NCBI RefSeq assembly: GCF_028640845.1 | Contig: NC_080539.1 | Span: forward strand, 106,356,554-106,420,553 | Origin: Ahaetulla prasina | Lineage: Eukaryota > Chordata > Lepidosauria > Squamata > Colubridae | Direction: 5' to 3' | DNA: 64,000 nucleotides | In this document: piece by piece, positions 60,301 to 62,539 of the stretch | Layout: every line of letters starts with the position of its first letter | Position numbering within the stretch: position 1 is the first letter of the stretch | Made by a program: the position numbers and the translations under genes | Notes under the pieces: model-generated | What the model was told of the DNA's origin: nothing | Databases searched by the model: none | What the model saw: only the letters and a program-made list of their open reading frames with translations

Positions 60301-61348
60301 TATTTTAAATCTGTACACCACCCAAGTTTGTATTTTGTGTCAGATCCCACTTGTATTATTGTCAAAGAATAGTTCCCAACTATTCTAGCCTTATGATGTT
60401 CATTTAATTCTCTCATATATTTTTTCTGAAAATGTTCCTGATACCAGTAATATATCAAAATGCTTTGTCAAAAATTCAACCTCACCTTTGCAAATGATTT
60501 TGTAGTTTGTACAGCAATCATTTTTCTCCAAGCAGTCTTCAGAACAGGAGCATAAGACATTGGCCATTCGCTTCTCACCGCAACGGAATTTATTGCAAGA
60601 CCAACTTTGAGCTATAAAAATGGAAATCATCATTACATATATACATACACCTCTGTTCAGAAAACCTAGATGAAAATGCAAGAAAAGCAATCTTGGAAAT
60701 AGAATTCAGTGACAAAACATGAGTATTTCTAGAAATATGTTCCTAAAGGTAGATCCATGTGCACATATATCCTTCATGTGTTTTCTTCGTATCTGATGGA
60801 TAATTTGATTTCTTCTTAAATATGGGAGTGGAAGGTCTTTGCTCTTCAGCAACACTATATATATTGCATTTTCATCTGATTTCTACATGATAGTGATATA
60901 AATTCTAGTCTCACCTTAGACATGAAAACCAGCTGGGTGACTTTGGCCAGTCACTGTTCTCAGTCCAAGTCACCTCACAGGGTTGAATGATTTGGACACT
61001 GGTGATCTGATTCTATTGAACAGTCATCAACCTCCTGATCACTTGATTTCACCAAAGCATGCATAAAACCAATGCCTATTGATTTCCCTACAGAAAGGAA
61101 AATTTAGTTTCTGCTCCATTGATTAAGGTTGATTATGTTTGGGGAAGTAGAATGGTCCATTTGCCTTGAAAAATCATCATTCAGTCTAAGATGAAATTAG
61201 CTAATTGGAAAGTTGTACATACTTGGTAGCACACAAATATCCTCATAATCCCGGCAGCAAGCGTTGCGTTCTGTACACTTGTCATCACAACTACAGCCCC
61301 ACGATGCCTTTCTAATGATTGTCTCATTACATCTGTTTCTGCAGCTTA
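9610..61348 (-). CDS. ENPP3: Ectonucleotide pyrophosphatase/phosphodiesterase (ENPP3-like), partial gene span
   Basis: Ectoenzyme family that hydrolyses extracellular nucleotides and phosphodiester bonds to 5'-monophosphates; snake venom phosphodiesterase belongs to the same family. Eighteen minus-strand exons (listed separately) sum to 1,787 coding bases, about 596 residues, with AG/GT borders and phases that match at every junction and no internal stop. In order they give two eight-cysteine somatomedin-B domains, a linker, the phosphodiesterase core and the start of the nuclease-like half. The nucleophile Thr (PTKTF) and the metal ligands are all present: Asp of FSMDGF, Asp and His of EEPDSTGH, Asp and His of LLADHG, His of GGAHGY. 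The family is usually 850-880 residues, so the N-terminal membrane or signal segment and about 240 C-terminal residues lie outside the window. ENPP1 is the alternative; the linker and catalytic exons look closer to ENPP3. Membrane ectoenzyme versus secreted venom form cannot be decided here. Confidence 0.85.
9884..10035 (-). CDS. ENPP3: ENPP3-like exon, first of two tandem copies
   Basis: A 152-bp exon encoding [17 protein letters not shown] and [11 protein letters not shown], the start of the nuclease-like domain. Acceptor TTCTAG, donor GTAAGT. A second complete copy lies 274 bp downstream in the gene. The exon length is not a multiple of three and each copy needs a phase-1 partner upstream, so only one copy can be used in a productive transcript. 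Confidence 0.93.
10779..11183. mobile_element. Old hAT-type element
   Basis: Starts CAGTGTTTCCTCAAG and ends CAGAAAATACTG, flanked by CTCTAACT and CTCTACTT, an eroded 8-bp target duplication. The body starts with GTGGTCCAAGGACACCTGG and is AT-rich further in. No transposase frame. Confidence 0.6.
11241..11604. repeat. MITE-like repeat, AGGTAGTCC family
   Basis: Diverged copy. The left end is eroded (ACCTTGACATAC) and the right end reads CCAAGGACTACCTG. The body has the GAATTTTCATCACATGACTA block shared with the other copies. Confidence 0.65.
11677..11779. mobile_element. Short palindromic hAT-like MITE
   Basis: 103 bp with inverted ends CAGTATTTTTCAAGCTTGGC and CCAAGTTTGAGAAACTCTG around GAATTCTGAGAGTTGAAGTC. 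Related diverged copies occur near 56814-56910 and 60094-60166. Confidence 0.6.
11990..12190. repeat. AT-rich low-complexity tract
   Basis: Repeated AAATTTATATAG and AATTAATTAA blocks just downstream, in gene order, of a 52-bp exon. No gene seen. Confidence 0.6.
12286..12337 (-). CDS. ENPP3: ENPP3-like short linker exon
   Basis: A 52-bp exon encoding [17 protein letters not shown] and ending with one base of a split codon. Acceptor TTGCAG, donor GTAAGT. The phase requires a following exon that starts with two codon bases, which both copies of the next exon do. Confidence 0.88.
12442..12611 (-). CDS. ENPP3: ENPP3-like exon: [15 protein letters not shown] linker
   Basis: A 170-bp exon encoding [20 protein letters not shown] and a Cys-containing tail ending GCTCSS. 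This is the linker between the catalytic and nuclease-like domains. Acceptor TCACAG, donor GTAAGT. Confidence 0.95.
13058..13973. mobile_element. hAT-type element, ACCGGTAGT family, with nested LINE end
   Basis: Inverted ends CGGGGTGAAATG and CATTTCACTCCTG, flanked by CTTTCAAC and CCCTCAAC (6 of 8 match). Internal blocks with AAGCATTTTTTT repeat several times in both orientations. A LINE 3' end is nested at about 13474-13742. Confidence 0.6.
13474..13742 (+). mobile_element. L2/CR1-type LINE 3' end (nested)
   Basis: Begins around GAACTGAAGACACACC, and the 3' part reads GCCTGTACACCGCCCTGAGT then a (AAAT)n tail. The same 3' consensus appears near 55220 and 59920. Confidence 0.7.
14266..14400. 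mobile_element. Short hAT-type MITE
   Basis: 135 bp ending GTTTGACACCCCTG, bounded by exact 8-bp duplications GTCTACAT at 14258-14265 and 14401-14408. Confidence 0.8.
14955..15094. repeat. (CA)n then (TA)n microsatellite
   Basis: A CA-rich run is followed by about 94 bp of pure TA, directly abutting a Penelope terminal fragment. Confidence 0.95.
15095..15258 (+). mobile_element. Penelope-like element terminal fragment
   Basis: Matches the terminus of the Penelope copy at 61.7-61.8 kb: CTGAAGCCTGAAGATGACGA, then CCAAGACACTTTCAATTTTA and AACACCCACGAAAACCTCAG. It carries a long hairpin and a hammerhead-like core (15102-15167). It lies between (TA)n and (AC)n microsatellites. Confidence 0.8.
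15102..15167 (+). ncRNA. Hammerhead-ribozyme-like motif
   Basis: A 12-bp perfect stem (GGCTTCAGCTTC at 15102-15113 with GAAGCTGAAGCC at 15126-15137) runs into CTGAAGA (15137-15143), a six-pair stem GACGAA/TTCGTC and GAAAC (15163-15167). The order stem I, CUGANGA, stem II, GAAA is that of hammerhead ribozymes, which are known in Penelope-like elements. One extra T precedes stem II and no stem III partner is obvious, so this copy may be inactive. Confidence 0.45.
15259..15304. repeat. (AC)n microsatellite
   Basis: About 23 dinucleotide copies immediately after the Penelope terminus CCTCAGAAAACATA. Confidence 0.95.
15438..15525 (-). CDS. ENPP3: ENPP3-like exon: [11 protein letters not shown] segment
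   Basis: An 88-bp exon starting in phase 0 with [16 protein letters not shown] and ending at YNLMC plus one base. It closes the catalytic domain. Acceptor TTTCAG, donor GTGAGT. Confidence 0.95.
15526..16312. other. Intron between two catalytic exons
   Basis: Unique-looking sequence; nothing recognised. Confidence 0.45.
16313..16379 (-). CDS. ENPP3: ENPP3-like exon: [10 protein letters not shown] zinc-binding segment
   Basis: A 67-bp exon encoding [20 protein letters not shown]. The His of AHGY is the last zinc ligand of the active site. The residue before it is Ala, where Asn is my recollection for the human family member. Acceptor ATTTAG, donor GTAAGA. Confidence 0.94.
16781..16938. mobile_element. 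hAT-type MITE, ACCGGTAGT family
   Basis: 158 bp from CAGTGGTGGATTTCTACC to AAACCCACTACTG, with exact TTCTTTAC duplications at 16773-16780 and 16939-16946. Confidence 0.9.
17003..17135. mobile_element. hAT-type MITE, ACCGGTAGT family
   Basis: 133 bp from CAGGGGCAGGTTCC to AGCAACCCACTACTG, with exact ATATACAT duplications at 16995-17002 and 17136-17143. Only 64 bp from the preceding MITE. Confidence 0.88.
17765..17950 (-). mobile_element. Penelope-like element terminus (another subfamily)
   Basis: The minus strand reads [20 protein letters not shown] with AAGAAGTTTCTTGGATGAGA upstream, the layout I know from reptile Penelope 3' ends whose hammerhead-like segment includes GGATGAGAAGCGAAAC. Here that segment is degraded (AAGTGAAATGAC). 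Confidence 0.5.
18432..18820. repeat. MITE-like repeat, AGGTAGTCC family
   Basis: The cleanest copy: ACAGGTAGTCCGTGACTTAC at one end, AAATTGAGGACTACCT at the other, about 389 bp. The body contains repeated CACTTAACAA motifs. Confidence 0.75.
18821..20206. other. Intron sequence without recognised genes
   Basis: AT-rich. A small direct repeat GATCTAATTCACTTTTTT lies near 19769 and 19798. No exon or transposon recognised. Confidence 0.45.
20207..20334 (-). CDS. ENPP3: ENPP3-like exon: [17 protein letters not shown] segment
   Basis: A 128-bp exon encoding [20 protein letters not shown] and later VDQKWLAV. It lies outside the duplicated block. Acceptor TTTCAG, donor GTATTG, a usable but not strong donor. 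Confidence 0.95.
20686..20860 (-). mobile_element. LINE 3' end fragment with (TTTA)n tail
   Basis: (TTTA)n followed by TTTTGTCATAACAATATATG, resembling the LINE 3' end at 35803-35965. Minus orientation is inferred from the tail. Confidence 0.5.
21383..21414 (-). CDS. ENPP3: ENPP3-like 32-bp micro-exon
   Basis: A very short exon encoding [10 protein letters not shown], preceded by a split codon and ending in phase 0. Borders are AAACAG and GTGAGT. It fits exactly between the neighbouring exons and is copied without change at 37020-37051. Confidence 0.9.
21777..21905 (-). CDS. ENPP3: ENPP3-like exon: YMADYF / YEGPAPRIR segment
   Basis: A 129-bp exon encoding [17 protein letters not shown] and [19 protein letters not shown]. 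The copy at 37414-37542 differs by one missense change (Ile to Val in NPIDFF). Acceptor CTTTAG, donor GTAAGT. Confidence 0.95.
22007..22115 (-). CDS. ENPP3: ENPP3-like exon: LLADHG zinc-binding segment
   Basis: A 109-bp exon encoding [15 protein letters not shown] and closing with LILLADH plus one base of the following Gly. Asp and His of ADHG are metal ligands. An identical-looking exon copy lies at 37644-37752. A 162-bp hAT element sits 36 bp upstream of this exon. Confidence 0.95.
22152..22313. mobile_element. hAT-type MITE, ACCGGTAGT family
   Basis: 162 bp, CAATGGCGGGTTGCTCCC to GTGGAACCCACCCCTG, exact CATCTTAT duplications at 22144-22151 and 22314-22321. Copied within the duplication at 37789-37950. 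Confidence 0.9.
22361..22480. repeat. (GGATA)n/(GAATA)n at a LINE 3' tail
   Basis: About ten GGATA units, then about thirteen GAATA units with one GAACA variant. It directly abuts the 3' end of a minus-strand LINE. This is the short counterpart of the giant array at 38001-47345. Confidence 0.93.
22481..25175 (-). mobile_element. CR1/L2-type LINE with AATAG tail, degraded
   Basis: Minus-strand fragments in order are an endonuclease piece ([24 protein letters not shown]), a segment with [20 protein letters not shown] and [20 protein letters not shown], then reverse transcriptase ([30 protein letters not shown]) and a C-terminal piece ([16 protein letters not shown]). Several stops and frameshifts break it. 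The 3' end TTGGCCAATAAAAAACTATT passes into (ATTCT)n, as described for snake CR1-like LINEs that seed AATAG microsatellites. Confidence 0.85.
25545..25931. repeat. MITE-like repeat, AGGTAGTCC family
   Basis: ACGAACACAATTGAGCCC near the left end and GTAAGTCAAGGTCTACCTG at the right, with the usual GTTAAGTGAATC motifs between. Confidence 0.65.
26159..26231 (-). CDS. ENPP3: ENPP3-like exon: EEPDSTGH zinc-binding segment
   Basis: A 73-bp exon encoding [19 protein letters not shown]. The Asp and His of PDSTGH are metal ligands in the family. It begins with one split-codon base and ends in phase 0. Acceptor CTACAG, donor GTAAGC. Confidence 0.95.
26592..27445 (-). mobile_element. BovB (RTE) LINE, 5'-truncated, interrupted
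   Basis: Minus-strand coding in two frames: [20 protein letters not shown] with the YADD active site and [17 protein letters not shown], then [20 protein letters not shown] and [19 protein letters not shown]. It continues after an inserted LINE fragment at 28035-28135 with a [16 protein letters not shown] stretch. Frameshifts make it inactive. Confidence 0.88.
27446..28034 (+). mobile_element. CR1/L2-type LINE 3' fragment inserted in BovB
   Basis: The plus strand encodes [37 protein letters not shown] and [20 protein letters not shown], then a stop and an (AAAT)n tail. It splits the BovB copy in two, so it is the younger insertion. Confidence 0.75.
28035..28135 (-). mobile_element. BovB LINE, continuation after insertion
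   Basis: Reads on the minus strand as [23 protein letters not shown] sequence, the segment that normally precedes the YADD region of BovB. Confidence 0.75.
28356..28421 (-). CDS. ENPP3: ENPP3-like exon: [12 protein letters not shown] segment
   Basis: A 66-bp exon encoding [19 protein letters not shown], a helical segment of the phosphodiesterase core. One leading and two trailing split-codon bases match the neighbours. Acceptor TTGTAG, donor GTAATA. Confidence 0.93.
29465..29622. mobile_element. Short hAT-type MITE
   Basis: 158 bp, CAGTGGTAATCAACC to AAGTTGACTACCCCTG, with perfect GGCTACAT duplications at 29457-29464 and 29623-29630. Confidence 0.92.
29900..30009 (-). CDS. ENPP3: ENPP3-like exon: [15 protein letters not shown] segment
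   Basis: A 110-bp exon beginning in phase 0 with [20 protein letters not shown] and running to YKVYN plus two bases. It joins in frame to the 47.6-kb exon (GGQP then IWN) across a 17.6-kb intron. Acceptor TTGCAG, donor GTGAGT. Joining is also in frame if the duplicated three-exon cassette at 37.0-37.75 kb is included. Confidence 0.95.
30238..30415 (-). repeat. 3' LTR of the Gypsy element
   Basis: 178 bp. The minus strand has a TATA box (TATATAAGGAG, near 30337-30343) and ATTAAA (30290-30295). Identical to the 5' LTR. Confidence 0.95.
30416..30428 (-). promoter_or_regulatory. Polypurine tract
   Basis: GGGAGGAAAGGAG on the minus strand directly next to the 3' LTR, the usual primer for plus-strand DNA synthesis. 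Confidence 0.88.
30467..31570 (-). CDS. Gypsy integrase (C-terminal part of pol)
   Basis: A 367-residue open frame. CQACQ is the end of the zinc-binding HHCC region. The DDE core follows with [40 protein letters not shown] and a Glu in [16 protein letters not shown] chromatin-targeting or C-terminal tail rich in Pro and Asn follows, without a clear chromodomain. The His pair of the zinc region lies in another frame upstream. Confidence 0.85.
   Translation of the reverse strand: MWWPLMDSEIAERVGKCQACQESRPLPPTAPVREWERPQGPWSRIHIDFAGPFHGQTFLVVVDAYSKWLEIILMRSMTAEAVISVLRHLFVTHGLPDTLVSDNGPQFTATQFEEYLAEEGIRHALSAPFHPATNGLAERFVRSAKEALSRLKPGDWQTKIDVFLAVQHRTPCATTGRSPAELLMGRKLRCPLDRLNPNYTPEGYKGGLEKTRGMEIGDRVWAHNYGEGPIWVAGKILNITGPKSYLVELKDGRVWRRHIDQIRKRIAEQSELDETGPDYTMFEPTADSNPGKSQDLPEFPEVQRRQQVPLENSRDDSANNPGPDGLEEELRGANSPSGQLDPLPGNELRRSERVRRRPVYLRDYVEK
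31536..32024 (-). pseudogene. Gypsy RNase H end and integrase N-terminus, frame-broken
   Basis: Reads [20 protein letters not shown], then DALSRCPLP (end of RNase H) and [10 protein letters not shown] (start of the integrase zinc finger). It overlaps the integrase frame in a different register, so a frameshift separates the two halves of the zinc finger. Confidence 0.8.
32054..32269 (-). pseudogene. Gypsy RNase H fragment
   Basis: Encodes [20 protein letters not shown] and [11 protein letters not shown], the RNase H core. It is separated by frame breaks from the reverse transcriptase on one side and the later RNase H on the other. Confidence 0.8.
32336..33260 (-). pseudogene. Gypsy reverse transcriptase
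   Basis: The frame is open from about 33250 leftward. It includes [36 protein letters not shown], the active site [11 protein letters not shown] and [19 protein letters not shown], and stops after ARAFKQ. It is out of frame with protease upstream and RNase H downstream. All catalytic Asp residues are present. Confidence 0.88.
33278..34555 (-). CDS. Gypsy gag nucleocapsid plus protease, internally duplicated
   Basis: A 425-residue open frame with two in-frame copies of the same module. Each has [13 protein letters not shown], the zinc knuckle [14 protein letters not shown] (CX2CX4HX4C) and a protease site [17 protein letters not shown]. The period is 552 bp. The upstream gag body (about 34560-35100) is readable only in broken frames, and the C-terminal end runs into a stop where the pol frame should continue. 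Confidence 0.85.
   Translation of the reverse strand: MSTQAAETLQSHSRQRGKSTPVHNEEIQTESDGEDEEGVCLTERRGKEDRDECGSCGGQHQRQRCKFKDTTCRRCEKKGHLAQVCRAPQPSRRKFKPTNQSVGSARRPAIGQNKKGANSNRTTVIIGRATTRVEKKIFTKPKIEGVPCRLEVDTGSAITIMSWDTFAKALPKIAKRKLQTQRLRIHDYQGNRIPVQGTTSVRVEYGPQEEIQTESDGEDEEGVCLTERRGKEDRDECGSCGGQHQRQRCKFKDTTCRRCEKKGHLAQVCRAPQPSRRKFKPTNQSVGSARRPAIGQNKKGANSNRTTVIIGRATTRVEKKIFTKPKIEGVPCRLEVDTGSAITIMSWDTFKSFAKIAKRKLQTQRLRIHDYQGNRIPVRGTTSVRRVRTTQEDPAHHDSQGDPAKFVGTGLVPCIGHGRDWHLQK
33378..34481. repeat. 552-bp tandem duplication inside the Gypsy element
   Basis: Copies at about 33378-33929 and 33930-34481. They differ by several substitutions and small indels, while the LTRs are identical, so the duplication predates this insertion. 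Confidence 0.9.
35114..35131 (-). promoter_or_regulatory. Primer-binding site, tRNA-Ser-like
   Basis: TGGCGACGAAGGTGGGAT one base inside the 5' LTR on the minus strand. It resembles the complement of a vertebrate tRNA-Ser(GCT) 3' end with about two mismatches, judged from memory. Confidence 0.7.
35133..35310 (-). repeat. 5' LTR of the Gypsy element
   Basis: 178 bp and identical to the other LTR. The TATA-like box would be at 35232-35238, so the element's own transcription runs leftward, the same direction as the host gene. Confidence 0.95.
35286..35719. repeat. 217-bp tandem duplication across the LTR-flank junction
   Basis: Units 35286-35502 and 35503-35719. Each starts with the last 25 bp of the LTR followed by flanking DNA, so the duplication happened after the LTR element inserted. 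Confidence 0.92.
35803..35965 (-). mobile_element. LINE 3' end fragment
   Basis: (TTTA)n, then TTGTCAATCATATATAAGAT and GTAAAAGTATAAACATAATT. Resembles the fragment at 20686 and looks like a 3'-end piece in minus orientation. Confidence 0.5.
36146..36230. repeat. Intron flank duplicate A' (copy of 47346-47430)
   Basis: ATTCTTAATCCAAGACTGCC to CCAATCAAAACTGAA occurs in both places. In the left copy it jumps straight to the exon-border sequence 320 bp further on. Confidence 0.93.
36231..36396. repeat. Truncated exon border and SINE tail, duplicate B' (copy of 47750-47930)
   Basis: Starts inside the copied acceptor border of the 47.6-kb exon (13 exon bases remain) and runs through GGTTGACTCAGCCTTCCATC, a Sauria SINE body without its head, into TAAATCTAAGTGCTATTGC. 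Confidence 0.88.
36397..36795. repeat. (TGCTAT)n hexanucleotide array
   Basis: About 66 units with a few variants near 36436, 36617 and 36650. The unexpanded counterpart near 47924-47941 has about three units at the end of the SINE body. Confidence 0.95.
37020..37051 (-). CDS. ENPP3: Duplicated ENPP3-like micro-exon
   Basis: A second copy of the 32-bp exon at 21383-21414, unchanged, with intact borders. With the two neighbouring copies it makes a 270-nt cassette whose outer phases are both 0. Confidence 0.72.
37414..37542 (-). CDS. ENPP3: Duplicated ENPP3-like exon (YEGPAPRIR copy)
   Basis: A second copy of the 129-bp exon at 21777-21905 with intact splice sites and one missense difference (NPVDFF for NPIDFF). 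Lies in the scrambled block. Confidence 0.75.
37644..37752 (-). CDS. ENPP3: Duplicated ENPP3-like exon (LLADHG copy)
   Basis: A second copy of the 109-bp exon at 22007-22115 with intact acceptor and donor, placed out of order between the 47.6-kb and 29.9-kb exons. It is part of a copied segment of about 1.2 kb. Whether it is ever spliced is unknown. Confidence 0.75.
37789..37950. mobile_element. hAT-type MITE, duplicated copy
   Basis: Copy of 22152-22313 with the same flanking CATCTTAT pair, moved as part of the larger duplication. It differs at several CpG-rich sites. Confidence 0.88.
38001..47345. repeat. Giant pentanucleotide array, (GGATA)n then about 1,850 x GAATA
   Basis: About 19 GGATA units (38001-38096), then roughly 9.25 kb of GAATA in which I see no interruption. 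The host gene's sense strand reads (ATTCT)n. It ends abruptly in intron sequence A (47346) without the LINE that follows the short source run at 22361-22480. The open frames spanning it are translation artefacts of the repeat. Confidence 0.98.
47346..47430. repeat. Intron flank duplicate A
   Basis: Right-hand copy of 36146-36230, continuing into the unduplicated intron and exon at 47643-47762. Confidence 0.93.
47643..47762 (-). CDS. ENPP3: ENPP3-like exon: GLYPETHG segment
   Basis: A 120-bp exon, 40 codons, phase 0 at both ends. It encodes [16 protein letters not shown] and ends NPAWWGGQP, the conserved core segment following the nucleophile. Acceptor CCTCAG, donor GTATGT. Its first 13 bases plus the acceptor recur at 36231-36243 in the scrambled block. 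The intron that follows it holds the pentanucleotide array. Confidence 0.95.
47815..47952 (+). mobile_element. Sauria SINE, headless
   Basis: GGTTGACTCAGCCTTCCATC, AAAATGAGGACCCAGATTG and the tail TAAGTGCTATTGCTATTGC. The tRNA-like head is missing. Source of the expanded tail at 36397-36795. Confidence 0.75.
48341..48500. repeat. MITE-like repeat fragment, AGGTAGTCC family
   Basis: Starts ACAGGTAATCCTCGAC and keeps the GAATGCTTGGCAACTG block; truncated. Confidence 0.55.
48540..50100 (-). mobile_element. Old degraded non-LTR retrotransposon
   Basis: Minus-strand remnants of reverse transcriptase: [20 protein letters not shown] near 49870-49935, and [20 protein letters not shown] followed by IPVKRGI near 49430-49520. 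Heavily mutated; clade not assigned. Confidence 0.55.
50101..51871. other. Intron sequence without recognised genes
   Basis: AT-rich. A 101-residue plus-strand open frame at 51458-51763 resembles nothing I recognise and lacks supporting signals. Confidence 0.45.
51872..51951 (-). CDS. ENPP3: ENPP3-like exon: catalytic threonine
   Basis: An 80-bp exon encoding [19 protein letters not shown]. The Thr in PTKTF is the nucleophile that forms the nucleotidylated intermediate in this family, and the Asn in FVNHY lines the active site. It ends in phase 0 at ACA|GTAAGT. Confidence 0.95.
52376..52473 (-). CDS. ENPP3: ENPP3-like exon: start of phosphodiesterase core
   Basis: A 98-bp exon encoding the first strand of the alkaline-phosphatase-like fold. 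FSMDGFR carries the Asp that binds one zinc, and the exon closes with [10 protein letters not shown]. Acceptor TTCTAG, donor GTAAGT. It is separated from the linker exon by a 5.5-kb intron. Confidence 0.94.
53074..53458. mobile_element. Non-autonomous hAT-type element, GC-rich
   Basis: 385 bp with ends TATAGTGACCAGA and TCTGGTCACTTTA (12 of 13 match inverted) and perfect CTCTTTTA duplications at 53066-53073 and 53459-53466. Inside it CTGTCCTGCTTTTGGCAGGA forms a small palindrome. Confidence 0.9.
53467..54420. other. Intron sequence without recognised genes
   Basis: Nothing recognised. Confidence 0.45.
54425..54570 (+). mobile_element. LINE/SINE 3' end fragment
   Basis: TTGTAAGCCACCCAGAATCA, then TGGGCTGTATATAAATTTAA and an (AAAT)n tail. 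Old. Confidence 0.55.
54726..55286 (+). mobile_element. L2/CR1-type LINE 3' end
   Basis: Encodes [20 protein letters not shown] and [20 protein letters not shown], the C-terminal tail of a LINE protein. The 3' UTR ends TGTAAACCGCCCTGAGTCCT and an (AAAT)n tail. Confidence 0.75.
55401..55636. mobile_element. hAT-type element, ACCGGTAGT family
   Basis: CAGTGGTGAAATCC to GGATTTCACCCCTG with GGGCGTGGCTTGGTGGGC inside. No clear target duplication, so age or exact borders are uncertain. Confidence 0.7.
56814..56910. mobile_element. Short palindromic hAT-like MITE (diverged)
   Basis: CAATGTTTCTCAACC and GATTCTGGGAGTTGAAAT, like the copy at 11677-11779. Confidence 0.5.
57355..57440 (+). mobile_element. 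LINE/SINE 3' end fragment
   Basis: GATTGTAAGCTACCCAGAGT followed by an A-rich tail. Diverged. Confidence 0.5.
57975..58035 (-). CDS. ENPP3: ENPP3-like exon: linker to catalytic domain
   Basis: A 61-bp exon encoding [10 protein letters not shown] followed by a Ser-rich stretch and QCPKG, the cysteine-containing linker between the second somatomedin-B domain and the phosphodiesterase core. Acceptor TTTTTCAG, donor GTAAGC. It enters and leaves in phases that fit both neighbours. Confidence 0.93.
58036..59400. other. Intron sequence without recognised genes
   Basis: Contains a (CATA)n run near 58588-58634; otherwise nothing recognised. Confidence 0.45.
59408..59675. mobile_element. hAT-type element, ACCGGTAGT family
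   Basis: CAGGGGTGGGCTTAA at the left, GAAACCCACCTCTTC at the right, ACTACCGGTTCTGTGGGCG inside. It has an internal partial repeat of the CAGGGGAAGG block. Confidence 0.65.
59720..59995 (+). mobile_element. L2/CR1-type LINE 3' end
   Basis: Ends CTGTACACCGCCCTGAGTCC and GGGCGGTATATAAATTTGAT with an (AAAT)n tail. Confidence 0.7.
60094..60166. mobile_element. Short palindromic hAT-like MITE (truncated)
   Basis: CAATGTTTCTCAAACTTGAC and GTGTGGACTTCAATTCCCGG, half of the palindrome seen at 11677-11779. Confidence 0.5.
60486..60611 (-). CDS. ENPP3: ENPP3-like exon: somatomedin-B domain 2
   Basis: A 126-bp exon, same length and phase as the preceding somatomedin-B exon, which fits an ancient exon duplication in the family. 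It encodes CNKFRCGE, then CSCSEDC and CC, with eight cysteines. Acceptor TATAG, donor GTGAGG. The first codon is completed by the single base left from the previous exon. Confidence 0.94.
61223..61348 (-). CDS. ENPP3: ENPP3-like exon: somatomedin-B domain 1
   Basis: A 126-bp exon entered after TTTAG and left at GTATGT. It begins with two bases of a split codon and ends with one. It encodes one somatomedin-B domain with eight cysteines in the usual spacing (CRNRC, GCSC, KC, ACC, IC). These small knottin-like domains sit between the membrane segment and the catalytic core in ENPP1-3. The upstream exon is not visible between here and the right edge. Confidence 0.93.
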
Positions 61349-61429
61349 CTAAAGAGAATTTTAAAAAGAGGTAGGCAATTGTTTCCATAACTTCTGAAAA
61401 TAAGTAAGGTTAATCACCCAAACATCATT

Positions 61430-61525
61430 TTCTCTCCCTCCCTCCCTCCCTCCCTCCCTCCCTCTCTCTCTCTCTCTCTTCCCCTTCCTTCCCCTCTCCC
61501 CCTCCCTCTCCCTCCCTCCCTCTGG
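61430..61525. repeat. (CCCT)n/(CT)n polypyrimidine tract
   Basis: About 95 bp of C and T on the plus strand, just upstream in gene order of the first visible exon's acceptor. Confidence 0.9.
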
Positions 61526-61567
61526 AAAGAGAGAGAACATTTTCATTTCAGACAGTGTCTACTTATG

Positions 61568-61573
<6 letters not shown>

Positions 61574-61637
<64 letters not shown>

Positions 61638-61638
61638 A

Positions 61639-61691
<53 letters not shown>
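61574..61691. repeat. (TA)n microsatellite pair
   Basis: Two TA runs split by CAGAAAACAAA, adjoining the Penelope terminus at 61692. Confidence 0.95.
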
Positions 61692-61694
<3 letters not shown>

Positions 61695-62535
61695 TTCTGA
61701 GGTTTTCACGGGTGTTTGTATATAGGTCTTTGGTTGTTCGGGTTTTCTCCGTGTAAAATTGGAAGTGTCTTGGCGACGTTTCGAAGTCTCATTCGTCATC
61801 TTCAGGCTTCAGCTTCGTGCTTCTGGGAGCAATGTGTGATCGCAGCTGTTTCTTCCTTTTAACTGCTAGTGGGGGTTTGAACTGATTGGGTGGGAGCTTG
61901 GCTGTGCTCTGATTGGATGGGGGTTTTTCTGTGCTCTGATTGGCTGGGGGTGTGTCCTGTGTTGGTGGGGGCTTGGTTGTGCTCAGTCTAATCTGTGCTG
62001 CAGGGGGATTTGAGCTGGTGAGCTGCACTGCTGCTGTTTGGCTTCGTGTTCGTGGTCGTGCTACATCTTCGTAGTGGGTGTCAGTCTGCTGCATGTATGG
62101 ATTGGAGGGGTTTGAAGTGGCTGATGTTGCAGCTGCGGTCTGGCTTCTGGTCCTTGGTCGTGCTTCCTGATCAGTGTGGGTTTGGGTCTGCTTTCTGGGT
62201 GGATGTGTGGTGGTGACATCCTGTGTGGACCTCGTGAGTGTGGGTCTGGTGTCATTCCTCGTGTTAGGGACACGTTTGTCAATAAGGGCAGGTTTCCAAA
62301 TGGCTGGTAGGCGGGAGGTATCATCTCGTTTGTTCATGCTGTGTGGGCGTTTTTCTATCTCGATGGCTTCTCTGATTATTCTGTTGTTAAAGTGTTCAGT
62401 TTTGGCGATAGTTCTGGTCTTTTTAAAGTCAATATCGTGTCCTGTGACTTTAAAGTGTTGGACCAGGGAAGAAGTTGGTTCCTCTTTTTTGAATGAGTTC
62501 TTGTGTTCTTCAATGCGTGCACTTATTCTTCTGTT
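61692..62535 (-). mobile_element. Penelope-like element, inverted C-terminal part
   Basis: A minus-strand open frame of about 245 residues reads RRISARIEEHKNSFKKEEPT, HFNNRIIREAIEIEKR, then a long Thr/Pro/Gln-rich tail, ending KLKPEDDE and a stop. The terminal segment overlaps the hammerhead-like sequence found at 15.1 kb. It faces head to head with the plus-strand segment that follows. Confidence 0.82.
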
Positions 62536-62539
62536 TTTA

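Noticed and set aside
61223..61348. Vitronectin or other somatomedin-B protein instead of ENPP
   Set aside because: The second somatomedin-B exon and the following phosphodiesterase exons continue in matching phase, which identifies the ENPP family.
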